Assembly: GCF_000717595.1 (NCBI RefSeq)
Contig: NZ_JNZO01000016.1
Location: forward strand, 62,001-126,000
Direction: 5' to 3'
DNA from: Streptomyces flavochromogenes
Lineage (GTDB): Bacteria > Actinomycetota > Actinomycetes > Streptomycetales > Streptomycetaceae
Length of the DNA: 64,000 nt
Below, piece after piece: positions 25,572-33,523 of this stretch. A model generated the notes under the pieces. It saw nothing but the letters and a program-made list of their open reading frames with translations. It did not search any database and was not told the DNA's origin. The translations under genes were made by a program, and so were the position numbers. Every line of letters begins with the position of its first letter. Positions within the stretch are counted from its first letter, which is position 1.

Positions 25572-26309
25572 TGCCGGGGCGCCCGTCGGGAGCATGTGCT
25601 TGGCGGCCAGGACCGGGGTCTCGCCGACCCGTACGACCTGGGTGACCAGCACGGCCGGGGTGTCCGCGGGCCGCCCCAGCTGGTCCCCGCGCCGGCGCCC
25701 GAGCAGCGTCGCGGTGATGCCGCTGTGCGCGGTCAGCGCGGTCTCCCGCGAGGCCCCGAGCAGGACCGAGAGCATGGAGACCGCGGCCCCGCGCGCGGTG
25801 CGCTCCTCGGTCGCCCGCAGGGCCCGGGCGAACTCCGGGTGCACCCGGTCGAGCAGCTCGTCGGCCGCCGCCCACTCGTGGCTCAGCGCCGCCGCCGTAC
25901 CCTCCCCGGTCAGCACGGACTCCCAGAACCGCAGCTCCGCGCGGGCCGGGGCGAGCAGGTGCTGGGTGGTGAAGTCGGTCGGTTCCTCGACCGTCCGAAG
26001 CAGCGCCCGCACCCGCAGCGGTGTGCCCGCGCCGATCAGCTCCTCCAGCGGCTGGACGTGCTCGAACCCGCGTCGCGGCGGCCGGTCGTTGACCGTCCGG
26101 CCCACCCCCCGGCGTACGGTCAGCAGACCGTCCTCCTGGAGCAGCAGCAGCGCCTCGCGCAGGGCGGGCCGGCTCACGCCCAGTTCGGCGGCGAGCTTCG
26201 GCTCGGAGGGGAGCGTCGAGCCCGGCGGGTAGGTGCCGTCGTGGACGGCGTCCGCGATCCGCTCGTAGAGCGCCACGACCGGTCGCCGCCGCTGTCCGCT
26301 GACCGCCAC
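25548..26309 (-). CDS. GntR-family transcriptional regulator with UTRA-type ligand domain
   Basis: A 253-residue regulator. The winged helix lies at about residues 10-75 (ALYERIADAVHDGTYPPGSTLPSEPKLAAELGVS, then RPALREALLLLQEDGLLTVRRGVGRTV). The effector domain of the HutC/UTRA type follows (FEHVQPLEELIGAGTPLRVRAL onward) and ends ...HMLPTGAPALPVLQSH. GTG 26309 has GGAG 5 bases upstream, and the HTH begins a few residues later, as usual. The frame continues upstream without a better start. It lies upstream of add; purine or nucleoside sensing is only a guess from position. Confidence 0.88.
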   Translation of the reverse strand: MAVSGQRRRPVVALYERIADAVHDGTYPPGSTLPSEPKLAAELGVSRPALREALLLLQEDGLLTVRRGVGRTVNDRPPRRGFEHVQPLEELIGAGTPLRVRALLRTVEEPTDFTTQHLLAPARAELRFWESVLTGEGTAAALSHEWAAADELLDRVHPEFARALRATEERTARGAAVSMLSVLLGASRETALTAHSGITATLLGRRRGDQLGRPADTPAVLVTQVVRVGETPVLAAKHMLPTGAPALPVLQSH

Positions 26310-26557
26310 GGCCGCTCCTCGTCTCGATACCGGTCGTTTCCGGTGGATCTGTGGGTTCCGGCGGGTTCCCGGTGGTCCCGGGCGGTCCCGTGCTCCCGGT
26401 TCCGACGGTGTCCGGGACCACGGTAGTCGGCCCGCGTTGTCTGACAAGTCACCCGTACGGCTCTCCTCGCCGTCACGGTGAGGCTCCGCTCGCCTCATTC
26501 TGGTCCCACGGCTGCGGCCGGGTACGACCGACGGCACGACGGAGGAGAGGGCCGGGC

Positions 26558-26809
26558 ATGAGTCCGCAGGAGACGTCACGGACATCGGGCGGGGGCGTGT
26601 CCCGGTTCACCGAAGCCCTCACCCCGGGCCGGATCGGGATGGCCGCGCTCGCCATGGTCACCCTGGTCTTCCCCTTCCGGAACACCGGGGAGGCCGGCAT
26701 CCGGCTCCTCGTCCCCGAGGTGTCCATGCCGCTCTGGCCGGCCCTGCTCGCGACCGCGCTCATCGGCGGCGCCCGCGGGTACGGCGCCGCGGCCCGGAGG
26801 CAGAAGTGA
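26558..26809 (+). CDS. Small membrane protein of unknown function
   Basis: An 83-residue protein with two predicted membrane helices: IGMAALAMVTLVFPF (about 28-42) and MPLWPALLATALIGGARGYG (about 57-76), followed by a basic AARRQK end. The first helix is preceded by a polar, Ser/Thr/Gly-rich N-terminus. ATG 26558 has GGAGGAGAGG about 8 bases upstream, which is a strong site. The stop overlaps the next gene by 4 bases (GTGA), so the two are coupled. The size and two-helix layout recall LapA-like proteins, but I cannot confirm the family. Confidence 0.75.
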   Translation: MSPQETSRTSGGGVSRFTEALTPGRIGMAALAMVTLVFPFRNTGEAGIRLLVPEVSMPLWPALLATALIGGARGYGAAARRQK

Positions 26810-27156
26810 AGCGGCGGGCCGTCGTGGGGGCGGGCGCCGTCCTCGCGCTCGCGGCCGTCGCCGTCACCTCGACGGAGGAGGCCGCCGAGGCCGACGACGG
26901 CACCGGGACCCGCCCGGTGCCCGACTTCCTCGGCCGTGGCCTGTGGCGGGTCTTCACCCGGCTGGACCGCCGCACCCGGCTCGACGTCCACGACGTGAGC
27001 GGGCGGGACCGGCGGGTGATCTGGCCGCCGCGATGGCGGGTCGTCACGCAGTACCCGGCGGCGGGCACGGGCCTCGACCGTCGCACCACCGTCATGATCG
27101 GAGTCGTACGGAAGGGGGAGAGCTGCCCGCCCCGGGTGCGCATGGCGCGACGCTGA
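26806..27156 (+). CDS. Small exported PASTA-like protein
   Basis: A 116-residue protein. Residues 1-29 look like a signal peptide (KRRAVVGAGAVLALAAVAVTS then EEAAEADD). The mature part, VPDFLGRGLWRVFTRLDRRTRLDVHDVSGRD, then VVTQYPAAGTGLDRRTTVMIGVV, matches the PASTA plan: P-(D/N)-(V/F)-G at the start, Q-x-P-x-x-G in the middle and a final beta strand. PASTA domains bind cell-wall muropeptides or beta-lactams. This has one repeat only. It is translationally coupled to the small membrane protein upstream. A late cysteine (SCPPRVR) could form a disulfide only with a partner. Confidence 0.72.
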   Translation: MKRRAVVGAGAVLALAAVAVTSTEEAAEADDGTGTRPVPDFLGRGLWRVFTRLDRRTRLDVHDVSGRDRRVIWPPRWRVVTQYPAAGTGLDRRTTVMIGVVRKGESCPPRVRMARR

Positions 27157-27185
27157 GGGCGCGACACCGCCGAGGTTGTTCTCGG

Positions 27186-27377
27186 CCGACGGCCCGGCCC
27201 GTAGCCCACGACCGACGGGCCGGCCCGTAGCCCACGACCGACGGGCCCGGAGCCCACTGCCGACGGCCCGGCCCGGCCCGGCGCCCGCAACCGAGACCCG
27301 GCCGGCCCCCAGGGCCGACGGCCTGGCCCCGAGCCCGCCGACGGTCCGGCCCCGAGCCCGCCGACGACCCGCGCGCC
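27186..27377. repeat. Degenerate tandem array of eight CCGACGG-headed units
   Basis: Units of 22-31 bp start at 27186, 27212, 27238, 27260, 27291, 27315, 27338 and 27361. The first two are 26 bp and nearly identical (CCGACGG(C/G)CCGGCCCGTAGC core); units 6 and 7 are 23 bp and differ by one base. The array fills the gap between the convergent PASTA-like and DUF6204 genes. It has no unique spacers. It may be a recent slippage expansion or an unusual transcription end region. Confidence 0.75.
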
Positions 27378-27394
27378 GCCCCGTCCGGCGCGGC

Positions 27395-27727
27395 TCAGCG
27401 CTTGTAGTTGATCTTCATCGTGTCGAGGTCGGTCACCGTCGACCGCAGCCCCTTGTAGCCGTGGCCGAGCTCCCCCAGCGCGGTCTCCACGCGCTCCTCC
27501 GCGAGCGCGCCCGCCATCTCGTCGCCGTCCTCCGCGTCGGAGACGACGACCAGGCGGTACGAGAAGTGCTTCAGCGTCCGGTCGTAGGCCAGCGAGCCCT
27601 CCTCGGTGAACTGCATCGCGGTCAGCCCGTGCGCGTCCACCTCGGCGAGCAGCCGGGCCCGGCTCTCCTCCGACAGACCGTCGAACGTGCCGCGCACGAT
27701 GACCCGGTAGGTGTGCTGCGTGCCCAT
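27395..27727 (-). CDS. DUF6204 family protein
   Basis: A 110-residue small protein starting MGTQHTYRVIVRGTFDGLSEESRARLLAEV and continuing with FTEEGSLAYDRTLKHFSYRLVVV, the layout of the actinobacterial DUF6204 family (ferredoxin-like alpha/beta). No function is known for the family. There is no signal peptide or membrane segment. ATG 27727 was chosen because homologous sequence starts there; the upstream frame is low-complexity. It is divergent from the DUF5107 gene with a 180-base gap. Confidence 0.85.
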   Translation of the reverse strand: MGTQHTYRVIVRGTFDGLSEESRARLLAEVDAHGLTAMQFTEEGSLAYDRTLKHFSYRLVVVSDAEDGDEMAGALAEERVETALGELGHGYKGLRSTVTDLDTMKINYKR

Positions 27728-27907
27728 TCCCCGTACTCCCTGTGCCCTGGTTCCCCGGCCGCCCGACGGCGTGCCGACCTGCCACACTACGGCGGCGGCC
27801 GTCCGATCCGCCGGGAATTTCCGGCGGCCCCCGCACCTCGGCACCGGCCGAAGCCCGACGGCGAGAACCCCTGGTCAGGAAGGCCTCCGGGCGTGTTCCA
27901 TGGGGCG

Positions 27908-29953
27908 ATGACGACCGTACGACGTGCCGTACTGACGCTGCCCGCCGCCCCGTTGGGCCCGGACAACCCTCTTCCCGCACTGCGGGCCCCCGTCGGCGCC
28001 GGGGCCCACGCGGTCGACCCGCGGACCCTCGCGGAACTCCCGCGCGCCATGGCCAGGGGCATCGGCCGGGACCCGCTGCGCAGTCTGCTCCCCGCTCCCG
28101 TGCGCGACGGCTACGGCCGCGAGCGCACGCCCGCGGACCTCGACACGATCGTGATCGAGAACGACCGGCTCCGGGTGACCGTGCTGCCAGGTCTCGGCGG
28201 TCGCGTCCACTCCCTCCACCACAAGCCCACCGGACGCGAACTCCTCTATCGCAACCCGGTGTTCCAGCCGGCCGCGTTCGCCCTCAACGGCGCCTGGTTC
28301 TCCGGCGGCGTCGAATGGAACATCGGGGCCACCGGCCACACCACCCTCTCCTGCGCGCCCCTCCACGCGGCGGTCGTCCGCGCGCCCGACGGCGGGCCGA
28401 TGCTCCGGCTCTGGGAGTGGGAGCGACTGCGCGACCTGCCCTTCCAGGTCGACCTCTGGCTCCCGGAGGGCTCCGACTTCCTGTACGTCGGGGTCCGGAT
28501 ACGCAACCCCCACGAGCGCACCGCCCCCGTCTACTGGTGGTCCAACATCGCCGTCCCCGAGGACCGCCGCGTTCTCGCGCCCGCCGACGCCGCCTGGCGC
28601 CACGGTGACGAACGCGGCCTGAGCCGGGTCCCCGTACCGGTCACCGACGATGGCACCGACCGCACGTACCCGCTGAACAGCACGCACGCCGCCGACTGGT
28701 TCTACGACCTGCCCGACGGGCAGCGCCGCTGGATCGCCGCCCTCGACACGGACGGCACCGGACTCGTCCAGACCTCCACCGACCCGCTGCGCGGCCGCAA
28801 GCTCTTCGTGTGGGGCACCGGGCGCGGCGGCCGGCGCTGGCAGGAATGGCTGACGGAACCCGGCACCCCCGGCTACGCCGAGATCCAGGCCGGGCTCGCC
28901 CGCACCCAGCTGGAACACCTGGAGCTCGCGGGCGGCGCGGAGTTCAGCTGGATGGAGGCGTACGGACCGCTCGCCGCCGACCCCGCGACGGCGCTCGGCG
29001 ACGACTGGACCGCCGCACGCGCCGACGTCGAGCGCACCCTGTCCGGGGCACTGCCCCGCGCCGCCGTCGACGCCGCGTACACGGCCTGGCGGGAGGGGGC
29101 GGCCGACCTCGCTCCGGAGGAGGTCCTCGCGGCCGGATCCGGCTGGGGTGCACTCGAAGTCCTGCGTGGGGGATACGAGTTGCCCGGCACGCCGTTTCCG
29201 GAGTCGACGCTCGGACCCGAGCAGGAGCCCTGGCGGGAACTGCTCCGCACCGGCGTCCTGCCATCTGCGGCGCGGAGCGCGGCGCCCCTGATCGCGCCGC
29301 TGGTCGCGTCCCCCTGGCGGGACATGCTGGAGACCGCCCCCGCCGACCCCGCCACCGAGTACCAGCTCGGCATCGCCCAGTGGCACGCCGGTGACCGGGC
29401 CCAGGCCGTACGGAGCTGGGAGCGGGGACTCAAGGAGGCGGCCACGCGCTGGCCCCTGCTGTACTGCCTGGCCGTCGCCGACCGGGAGGGCGGGCACCCG
29501 GAACGGGCCGCCGAGCACTTCACGGAGGCCTTCACCGACCACGAGGCGGCGGAACGCGGCGCGGCGTCGGCCACCGGCCGCGAGGCGACGGAGACCTCCA
29601 CCGGCCCCGAGGCGGCGGAGCCCGGCGCCGATAGCGACGGGGCGCGGGCCCTGGTCGCCGCCGCCCTCGGCCGCGAGACGCTCGACGCGCTCCTCGCCGT
29701 CGACCGGCCCGACCGGGCCCGATCCCTCTGGCACCGGCTGCCGGATTCCGTCCGGCGGCGCGGGGCCTTCCGGCTGCTCGAAGTCCGGCTGCTGCTCGCC
29801 GAGGGTCGACCGGACGAGGCCCGGGCCGTCTTCGACGCCGGCTTCGAGGTCGCCGACCTGAGCGAGGGCGCCGAGACCCTGGGCGAGCTCTGGGAGCGGT
29901 TCACCGATGAACTCCTCCCGGATGCCTACGAGTTCAGGATGCGCCCGAGCTGA
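27908..29953 (+). CDS. DUF5107 / galactose-mutarotase-like protein with C-terminal TPR region
   Basis: A 681-residue protein. Residues about 75-370 form a DUF5107 beta-sandwich of the aldose-epimerase superfold: VTVLPGLGGRVHSLHHKPTGRELLYRN, then NGAWFSGGVEWNIGATGHT and VYWWSNIAVPED. Residues about 470-680 hold tetratricopeptide-like repeats (YQLGIAQWHAGDRAQAVRSW; LYCLAVADREGGHPERAAEHF; LEVRLLLAEGRPDEARAVF). They are interrupted by a low-complexity Ala/Glu/Gly/Thr stretch near 550-580. Relatives are linked to carbohydrate processing, but no reaction is established. The ATG is in a CGATG context with no strong ribosome site. No signal peptide is visible. Confidence 0.88.
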   Translation: MTTVRRAVLTLPAAPLGPDNPLPALRAPVGAGAHAVDPRTLAELPRAMARGIGRDPLRSLLPAPVRDGYGRERTPADLDTIVIENDRLRVTVLPGLGGRVHSLHHKPTGRELLYRNPVFQPAAFALNGAWFSGGVEWNIGATGHTTLSCAPLHAAVVRAPDGGPMLRLWEWERLRDLPFQVDLWLPEGSDFLYVGVRIRNPHERTAPVYWWSNIAVPEDRRVLAPADAAWRHGDERGLSRVPVPVTDDGTDRTYPLNSTHAADWFYDLPDGQRRWIAALDTDGTGLVQTSTDPLRGRKLFVWGTGRGGRRWQEWLTEPGTPGYAEIQAGLARTQLEHLELAGGAEFSWMEAYGPLAADPATALGDDWTAARADVERTLSGALPRAAVDAAYTAWREGAADLAPEEVLAAGSGWGALEVLRGGYELPGTPFPESTLGPEQEPWRELLRTGVLPSAARSAAPLIAPLVASPWRDMLETAPADPATEYQLGIAQWHAGDRAQAVRSWERGLKEAATRWPLLYCLAVADREGGHPERAAEHFTEAFTDHEAAERGAASATGREATETSTGPEAAEPGADSDGARALVAAALGRETLDALLAVDRPDRARSLWHRLPDSVRRRGAFRLLEVRLLLAEGRPDEARAVFDAGFEVADLSEGAETLGELWERFTDELLPDAYEFRMRPS

Positions 29954-30027
29954 AGTCCACGGGCGGTCCGGGGGTGCGGTCGCTACCCTGGAGAGGGCGG
30001 AGACCAAGGGGGACCGGAGGTCCGGGG

Positions 30028-30255
30028 ATGGCGGCGTGGGCGACACAGGAATGCCGGTGCGGCCATCCGCGCTTCCGGCACGGGGAACCCCGGTTCTCGG
30101 GAACCTGTGGCGCCTGCCTCTGCGGGTCCTTCGAGCTGCCCCCGGCTCCCGCACTCGCGGACGAGCCCGCCCCGCCCCCGCTGCCGGACCGCACGCCGCA
30201 CCCCGACTGCCCCCTCCAGGACCCGGACTGCCTCGGGTTTCACGACATCTACTGA
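30028..30255 (+). CDS. Small cysteine-rich (zinc-ribbon-like) protein
   Basis: A 75-residue protein with seven cysteines, several paired as C-x-C-G and C-x2-C-x-C: ECRCGHPRFRHGE, TCGACLCGSFEL, and DC-x5-DC near the end. This pattern, with neighbouring His residues, suggests one or two metal sites. A proline-rich linker (PPAPALADEPAPPPLP) separates the two halves. ATG 30028 has GGAGG 7 bases upstream. TACCCT at 29984-29989 could be a -10 element. The stop overlaps the convergent WYL regulator by 7 bases. I do not recognise a named family. Confidence 0.75.
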   Translation: MAAWATQECRCGHPRFRHGEPRFSGTCGACLCGSFELPPAPALADEPAPPPLPDRTPHPDCPLQDPDCLGFHDIY

Positions 30256-31199
30256 GAGGCCGCGCGGAGGAAGCGGGCACCCCACTCCCGGAGGTGTGCG
30301 GCGAACTCCGGCGGCCCCAGCACCTCGAACTCGGCTCCCACGTTGCCCAGCGCCTGCGTCGGCCAGTCGAGGGACGTCGAGGTCATGGTGAGCCGGCAGC
30401 CGTCCCGGCCGGCCGGCTCGACCGTGCCCCACCGGCCGACCGCCTGCCGCACCCGCGCGGCGGGCGCGTGGACGAGGACCTCGACCGTCCAGGGCGCCGG
30501 GGCCCCGCTCGCCTCCCGTACGAAGGCCGCGGCGTCCTCGGCCGGGAGCGGGCGCGGCCGGAAGCGGGCTCCGGTCGCGGCCGGCCCGGTCAGCCGGTCG
30601 AGGCGGAAGCTGCGCCAGTCGTGCCGGTCCAGGTCGTAGGCGACCAGGTACCAGCGCCCGCCGAGGGCGACGACGCGGTGCGGCTCGACCTCGCGTTCGG
30701 TGGCCGCCGAGCCCCGGGCTCTGTAGCCGAACCGCAGCCGCTCCTCGTCCCGGCAGGCCTGTGCGACCGTCGTGAGCACCTCCGCCGCGACGGCCGGCCC
30801 GGACGCGGCGGCGGAGACGGTCACAGCCCGCAGGGCGTCCACCCGGGCCCGCAGCCGGGGCGGCAGGACCCGCACCACCTTGGTGAGCGCCCGCAGCGAC
30901 GCGTCCTCCATCCCCGAGATCCCGCTCTGCGCCGCGTCGCCGATGCCGACGGCGAGGGCCACCGCCTCCTCGTCGTCGAGCAGGAGCGGCGGCAGGACGG
31001 CGCCGGGCGCGAGCTGGTAGCCGCCGTCCGTGCCACGGGCCGCGCCGACCGGATAGCCGAGCTCGCGCAGCCGGTCGATGTCGCGGCGCAGGGTCCGCTC
31101 GGACACCCCGAGCCGTTCGCACAGGTCGGGGCCGGGCCAGTGACGGTGGGACTGCAGCAGGGAGAGCAGCCGGAGGGTCCGTGAGCTGGTGTTCGCCAT
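30249..31199 (-). CDS. WYL-domain transcriptional regulator (HTH_11, WYL, WCX)
   Basis: A 316-residue regulator. The N-terminal winged helix is at about 6-60 (LRLLSLLQSHRHWPGPDLCERLGVSERTLRRDIDRLRELGYPVG). The WYL domain is at about 140-205 (LRFGYRARGSAATEREVEPHRVVALGGRWYLVAYDLDRHDWRSFRLDRL), and the WCX C-terminus follows. WYL proteins sense ligands, often nucleic-acid-derived, and act as repressors or activators. It is divergent from the oxidoreductase gene with a 92-base gap containing a perfect 12-bp palindrome, so local control of that gene is likely. Confidence 0.92.
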   Translation of the reverse strand: MANTSSRTLRLLSLLQSHRHWPGPDLCERLGVSERTLRRDIDRLRELGYPVGAARGTDGGYQLAPGAVLPPLLLDDEEAVALAVGIGDAAQSGISGMEDASLRALTKVVRVLPPRLRARVDALRAVTVSAAASGPAVAAEVLTTVAQACRDEERLRFGYRARGSAATEREVEPHRVVALGGRWYLVAYDLDRHDWRSFRLDRLTGPAATGARFRPRPLPAEDAAAFVREASGAPAPWTVEVLVHAPAARVRQAVGRWGTVEPAGRDGCRLTMTSTSLDWPTQALGNVGAEFEVLGPPEFAAHLREWGARFLRAASQ

Positions 31200-31218
31200 G
31201 CCGGAATACTGCCCGGAG

Positions 31219-31241
31219 TTCCGGCCGGAAAGTGGCCGGAA
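31219..31241. promoter_or_regulatory. Palindrome TTCCGGCCGGAA plus adjacent half-site, candidate WYL operator
   Basis: A perfect 12-bp palindrome lies at 31219-31230. A further half-site GGCCGGAA follows at 31234-31241, 15 bases after the same motif within the palindrome begins. Both sit in the short divergent promoter region between the WYL regulator and the oxidoreductase gene. Binding is inferred. Confidence 0.5.
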
Positions 31242-31291
31242 GGGTCCTTAGAGTCGCATTCGGAAACCGCGACCCGATGTGAGGACCAAGA

Positions 31292-32281
31292 ATGATCACT
31301 CGTGAGATCCGGCTGGCCGCACAGATCACCGGCGTCCCGACGCCCGGCCACTTCACCGTCGCCGAGACGGAGGTGGACGGCGAGGTCCTGGTGCGCACCG
31401 AGCAGGTGGGGCTCGCGGCGACGTACCTGGAGCTGATGCGGGCCGACTGCACCCTCCCGGTGCCGGCCTGGCAGCCGGGCCGGCGGGTGGGCGTGGCCAC
31501 CGTCGGCACGGTCGTCCGGTCCGCGAGCCCCGAGCTCGCGGCCGGCGACCTGGTCCGGTCGATGACGGGCTGGACCGAGTACTCGGCGGGTCCGGCCGCC
31601 GCGTACGAGAGGCTCGACCCGGGACTCTTCCCCGACCTCGGCCATCACCTCGGCCAGGGGCCGACCGCCTACTACGGGATGGCCGACGTCGCGGCCGTCG
31701 GCGAGGGCGACGTGGTCTTCGTCTCCGGCGCGGCGGGCGGGGTCGGTTCGCTGGCCGGTCAGATCGCCCGGTGCCTCGGCGCGGCACGGGTGATCGGCAG
31801 TGCCGGAAGCCCGGCGAAGGCCGCGTACCTGGTGGACGAGCTCGGCTTCGACGCCTCGTTCGACTACCACGACGGCTCCCCGGCCGACCGGCTCCGGGAG
31901 CTGGCGCCCGAGGGCGTCTCGGTGTTCTTCGACGTGGTCGGCGGCGAGCAGTACGACGCCGCGCTGCGCGCCGCCCGTCCCGGGGCGCGCTTCGCCCTGT
32001 GCGGCGCGCTGTCGAGCCAGCTCGGCGACGCGGCGGACCGCTTCCCGGAGCCCGACCGCGCGGCGGCCGAGGCCAGAGGCGTCGAACTGCTGCCGTTCTC
32101 CTGCCACCACACACCCGAGCAGATCGAGGCCTGGCAGCGGCACTTCCGTACCTGGCTGGGCGAGGGCCGCCTCATCCACCCGCAGACGGTCGTCGAGGGC
32201 GGCATCGAGGACGTGCCGGGCGTGTTCCTCTCGCTGCTCCAGGGCGCCTACCAGGGCAACGTCTCGGTGCGTCTGTCGTGA
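31292..32281 (+). CDS. MDR-family NADP-dependent oxidoreductase (zinc-free, leukotriene B4 12-hydroxydehydrogenase/curcumin reductase type)
   Basis: A 329-residue medium-chain reductase. The NADP-binding motif is SGAAGGVGSLAGQIARCLG (about 147-165), with AGSPAKAAYLVDELGFD after it; the A-A-G-G-V-G form is typical of the zinc-free prostaglandin reductase branch. FYDVVGG-like (FFDVVGGEQYDAAL) is also conserved there. Zinc-ligand cysteines are absent. Such enzymes reduce enones or aldehydes. ATG 31292 has GAGG about 8 bases upstream. The stop overlaps the AlkZ-like gene by 4 bases. Likely controlled by the divergent WYL regulator. Confidence 0.9.
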   Translation: MITREIRLAAQITGVPTPGHFTVAETEVDGEVLVRTEQVGLAATYLELMRADCTLPVPAWQPGRRVGVATVGTVVRSASPELAAGDLVRSMTGWTEYSAGPAAAYERLDPGLFPDLGHHLGQGPTAYYGMADVAAVGEGDVVFVSGAAGGVGSLAGQIARCLGAARVIGSAGSPAKAAYLVDELGFDASFDYHDGSPADRLRELAPEGVSVFFDVVGGEQYDAALRAARPGARFALCGALSSQLGDAADRFPEPDRAAAEARGVELLPFSCHHTPEQIEAWQRHFRTWLGEGRLIHPQTVVEGGIEDVPGVFLSLLQGAYQGNVSVRLS

Positions 32282-33396
32282 CCGCCCTCTCCCTCCGGTC
32301 CCTGAACCGGGCTTTCCTCGACCGGCAGTTCCTGCTCGCACGCACCGGCCGGCCGCCGCTCGACGTGATCGGACGTCTGGTCGCCCTCCAGGCACAGGAG
32401 CCCAACTGGCCCTACGTCGGCCTGTGGAGCAGGATCCAGGGCTTCACCCAGACGGATCTCACCACGCTCGTCGAGGACCGGAAGGTCGTCCGGTCGGCCC
32501 TGCTCCGCAGTACCCAGCACCTCACCACGGCCGACGACTTCCGCCGCCTGCGGCCGCTGGTACAGCCCGTGCTCGACCGCACCGCCGGCTCGTCGTACTT
32601 CACCCGGAACCGCGTCACCGGGCACGGCGCGGGCCCGGACGCGGCGTCCCTCGTCACCGAAGGCCTCGCCCTGCTCGGGGGCCGGACGCTGTCCCGCAGG
32701 GAACTGGCCCGGCGACTCGCCGAACGCCACCCCGGTTGCGACGGACGGATCCTGGCCGGGGAGGTCGAGCTGCGGACCCCGCTCGTCCACGATCCCGCCA
32801 CGGGCTCCTGGGGCTCCTGGGGCAACCGGTCGGCGATCTCCGTCACGCCCGCCGGAGCGTGGCTGGGACGACCGGTCGAGGCCACCGGCGGCGGCGACGC
32901 GGCGAAGGAACTGATCCGCCGCTACCTCGCCGCCTTCGGCCCGGCAGGCGTGAAGGACGTCCAGGCCTGGTGCGGGCTGACCCGCCTGGGCGAGGTCGTC
33001 GCGGAGATGGACGCCGAGCTGCGCCGCTACTCCGGCCCCGGAGGCGGGGAACTGTTCGACCTGGCCGACGCGGAGCTGCCCGACCCCGAGACCCCCGCCC
33101 CGGTGCGACTGCTGCCCGCCTTCGACAACGTCCTGCTCGGCCACGCCGACCGGACCCGGATCATCGGCGACGAGGACCGAGGCCGCGTGATGCCCGGCTC
33201 GGCGCAGGTCCGGCCCACCTTCCTGGTGGACGGCCGGGTGCACGGAACGTGGTCCTTCGGCGCCGGGACGCTGCGACTCGCGCCGTTCGGGCCGCTCCGC
33301 GCCACCGACAGGGCGGCCCTGGAGGAGGAGGCGCACCGGCTGCTGCCGTTCGTGGGCGGCACGACGGTGGCCGAGGACCGGCCGGCCACCACCTGA
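32278..33396 (+). CDS. Winged-helix DNA-binding protein, AlkZ-like DNA glycosylase family
   Basis: A 372-residue protein of the HTH_42/AlkZ family. The characteristic Gln-x-Gln motif occurs as ALQAQEPNWPYVGLWSRI (about 37-54), and LLRSTQHLTTADDF, LLPAFDNVLLGHADRTRI and VRPTFLVDGRVHGTW follow in family order. AlkZ in Streptomyces sahachiroi unhooks azinomycin crosslinks, and most relatives are of unknown substrate. GTG 32278 overlaps the oxidoreductase stop by 4 bases. There is no biosynthetic cluster nearby, so it is probably a housekeeping-type paralogue. Confidence 0.9.
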   Translation: MTALSLRSLNRAFLDRQFLLARTGRPPLDVIGRLVALQAQEPNWPYVGLWSRIQGFTQTDLTTLVEDRKVVRSALLRSTQHLTTADDFRRLRPLVQPVLDRTAGSSYFTRNRVTGHGAGPDAASLVTEGLALLGGRTLSRRELARRLAERHPGCDGRILAGEVELRTPLVHDPATGSWGSWGNRSAISVTPAGAWLGRPVEATGGGDAAKELIRRYLAAFGPAGVKDVQAWCGLTRLGEVVAEMDAELRRYSGPGGGELFDLADAELPDPETPAPVRLLPAFDNVLLGHADRTRIIGDEDRGRVMPGSAQVRPTFLVDGRVHGTWSFGAGTLRLAPFGPLRATDRAALEEEAHRLLPFVGGTTVAEDRPATT

Positions 33397-33523
33397 CCGC
33401 CTCGCCCCTCACCCCGGCGACCCCGGGGGAAGGGGCGCCGGAGGCGCATTGCGCCGATCATGGGAAGGGGCACCCTTCGCACCGACGGGCGTCCCGTCCG
33501 CCCGGGAGGCAGGAGGTACGGGA

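Noticed and set aside
27186..27377. Possible CRISPR array
   Set aside because: The repeat units touch with no unique spacers, and there are no cas genes.
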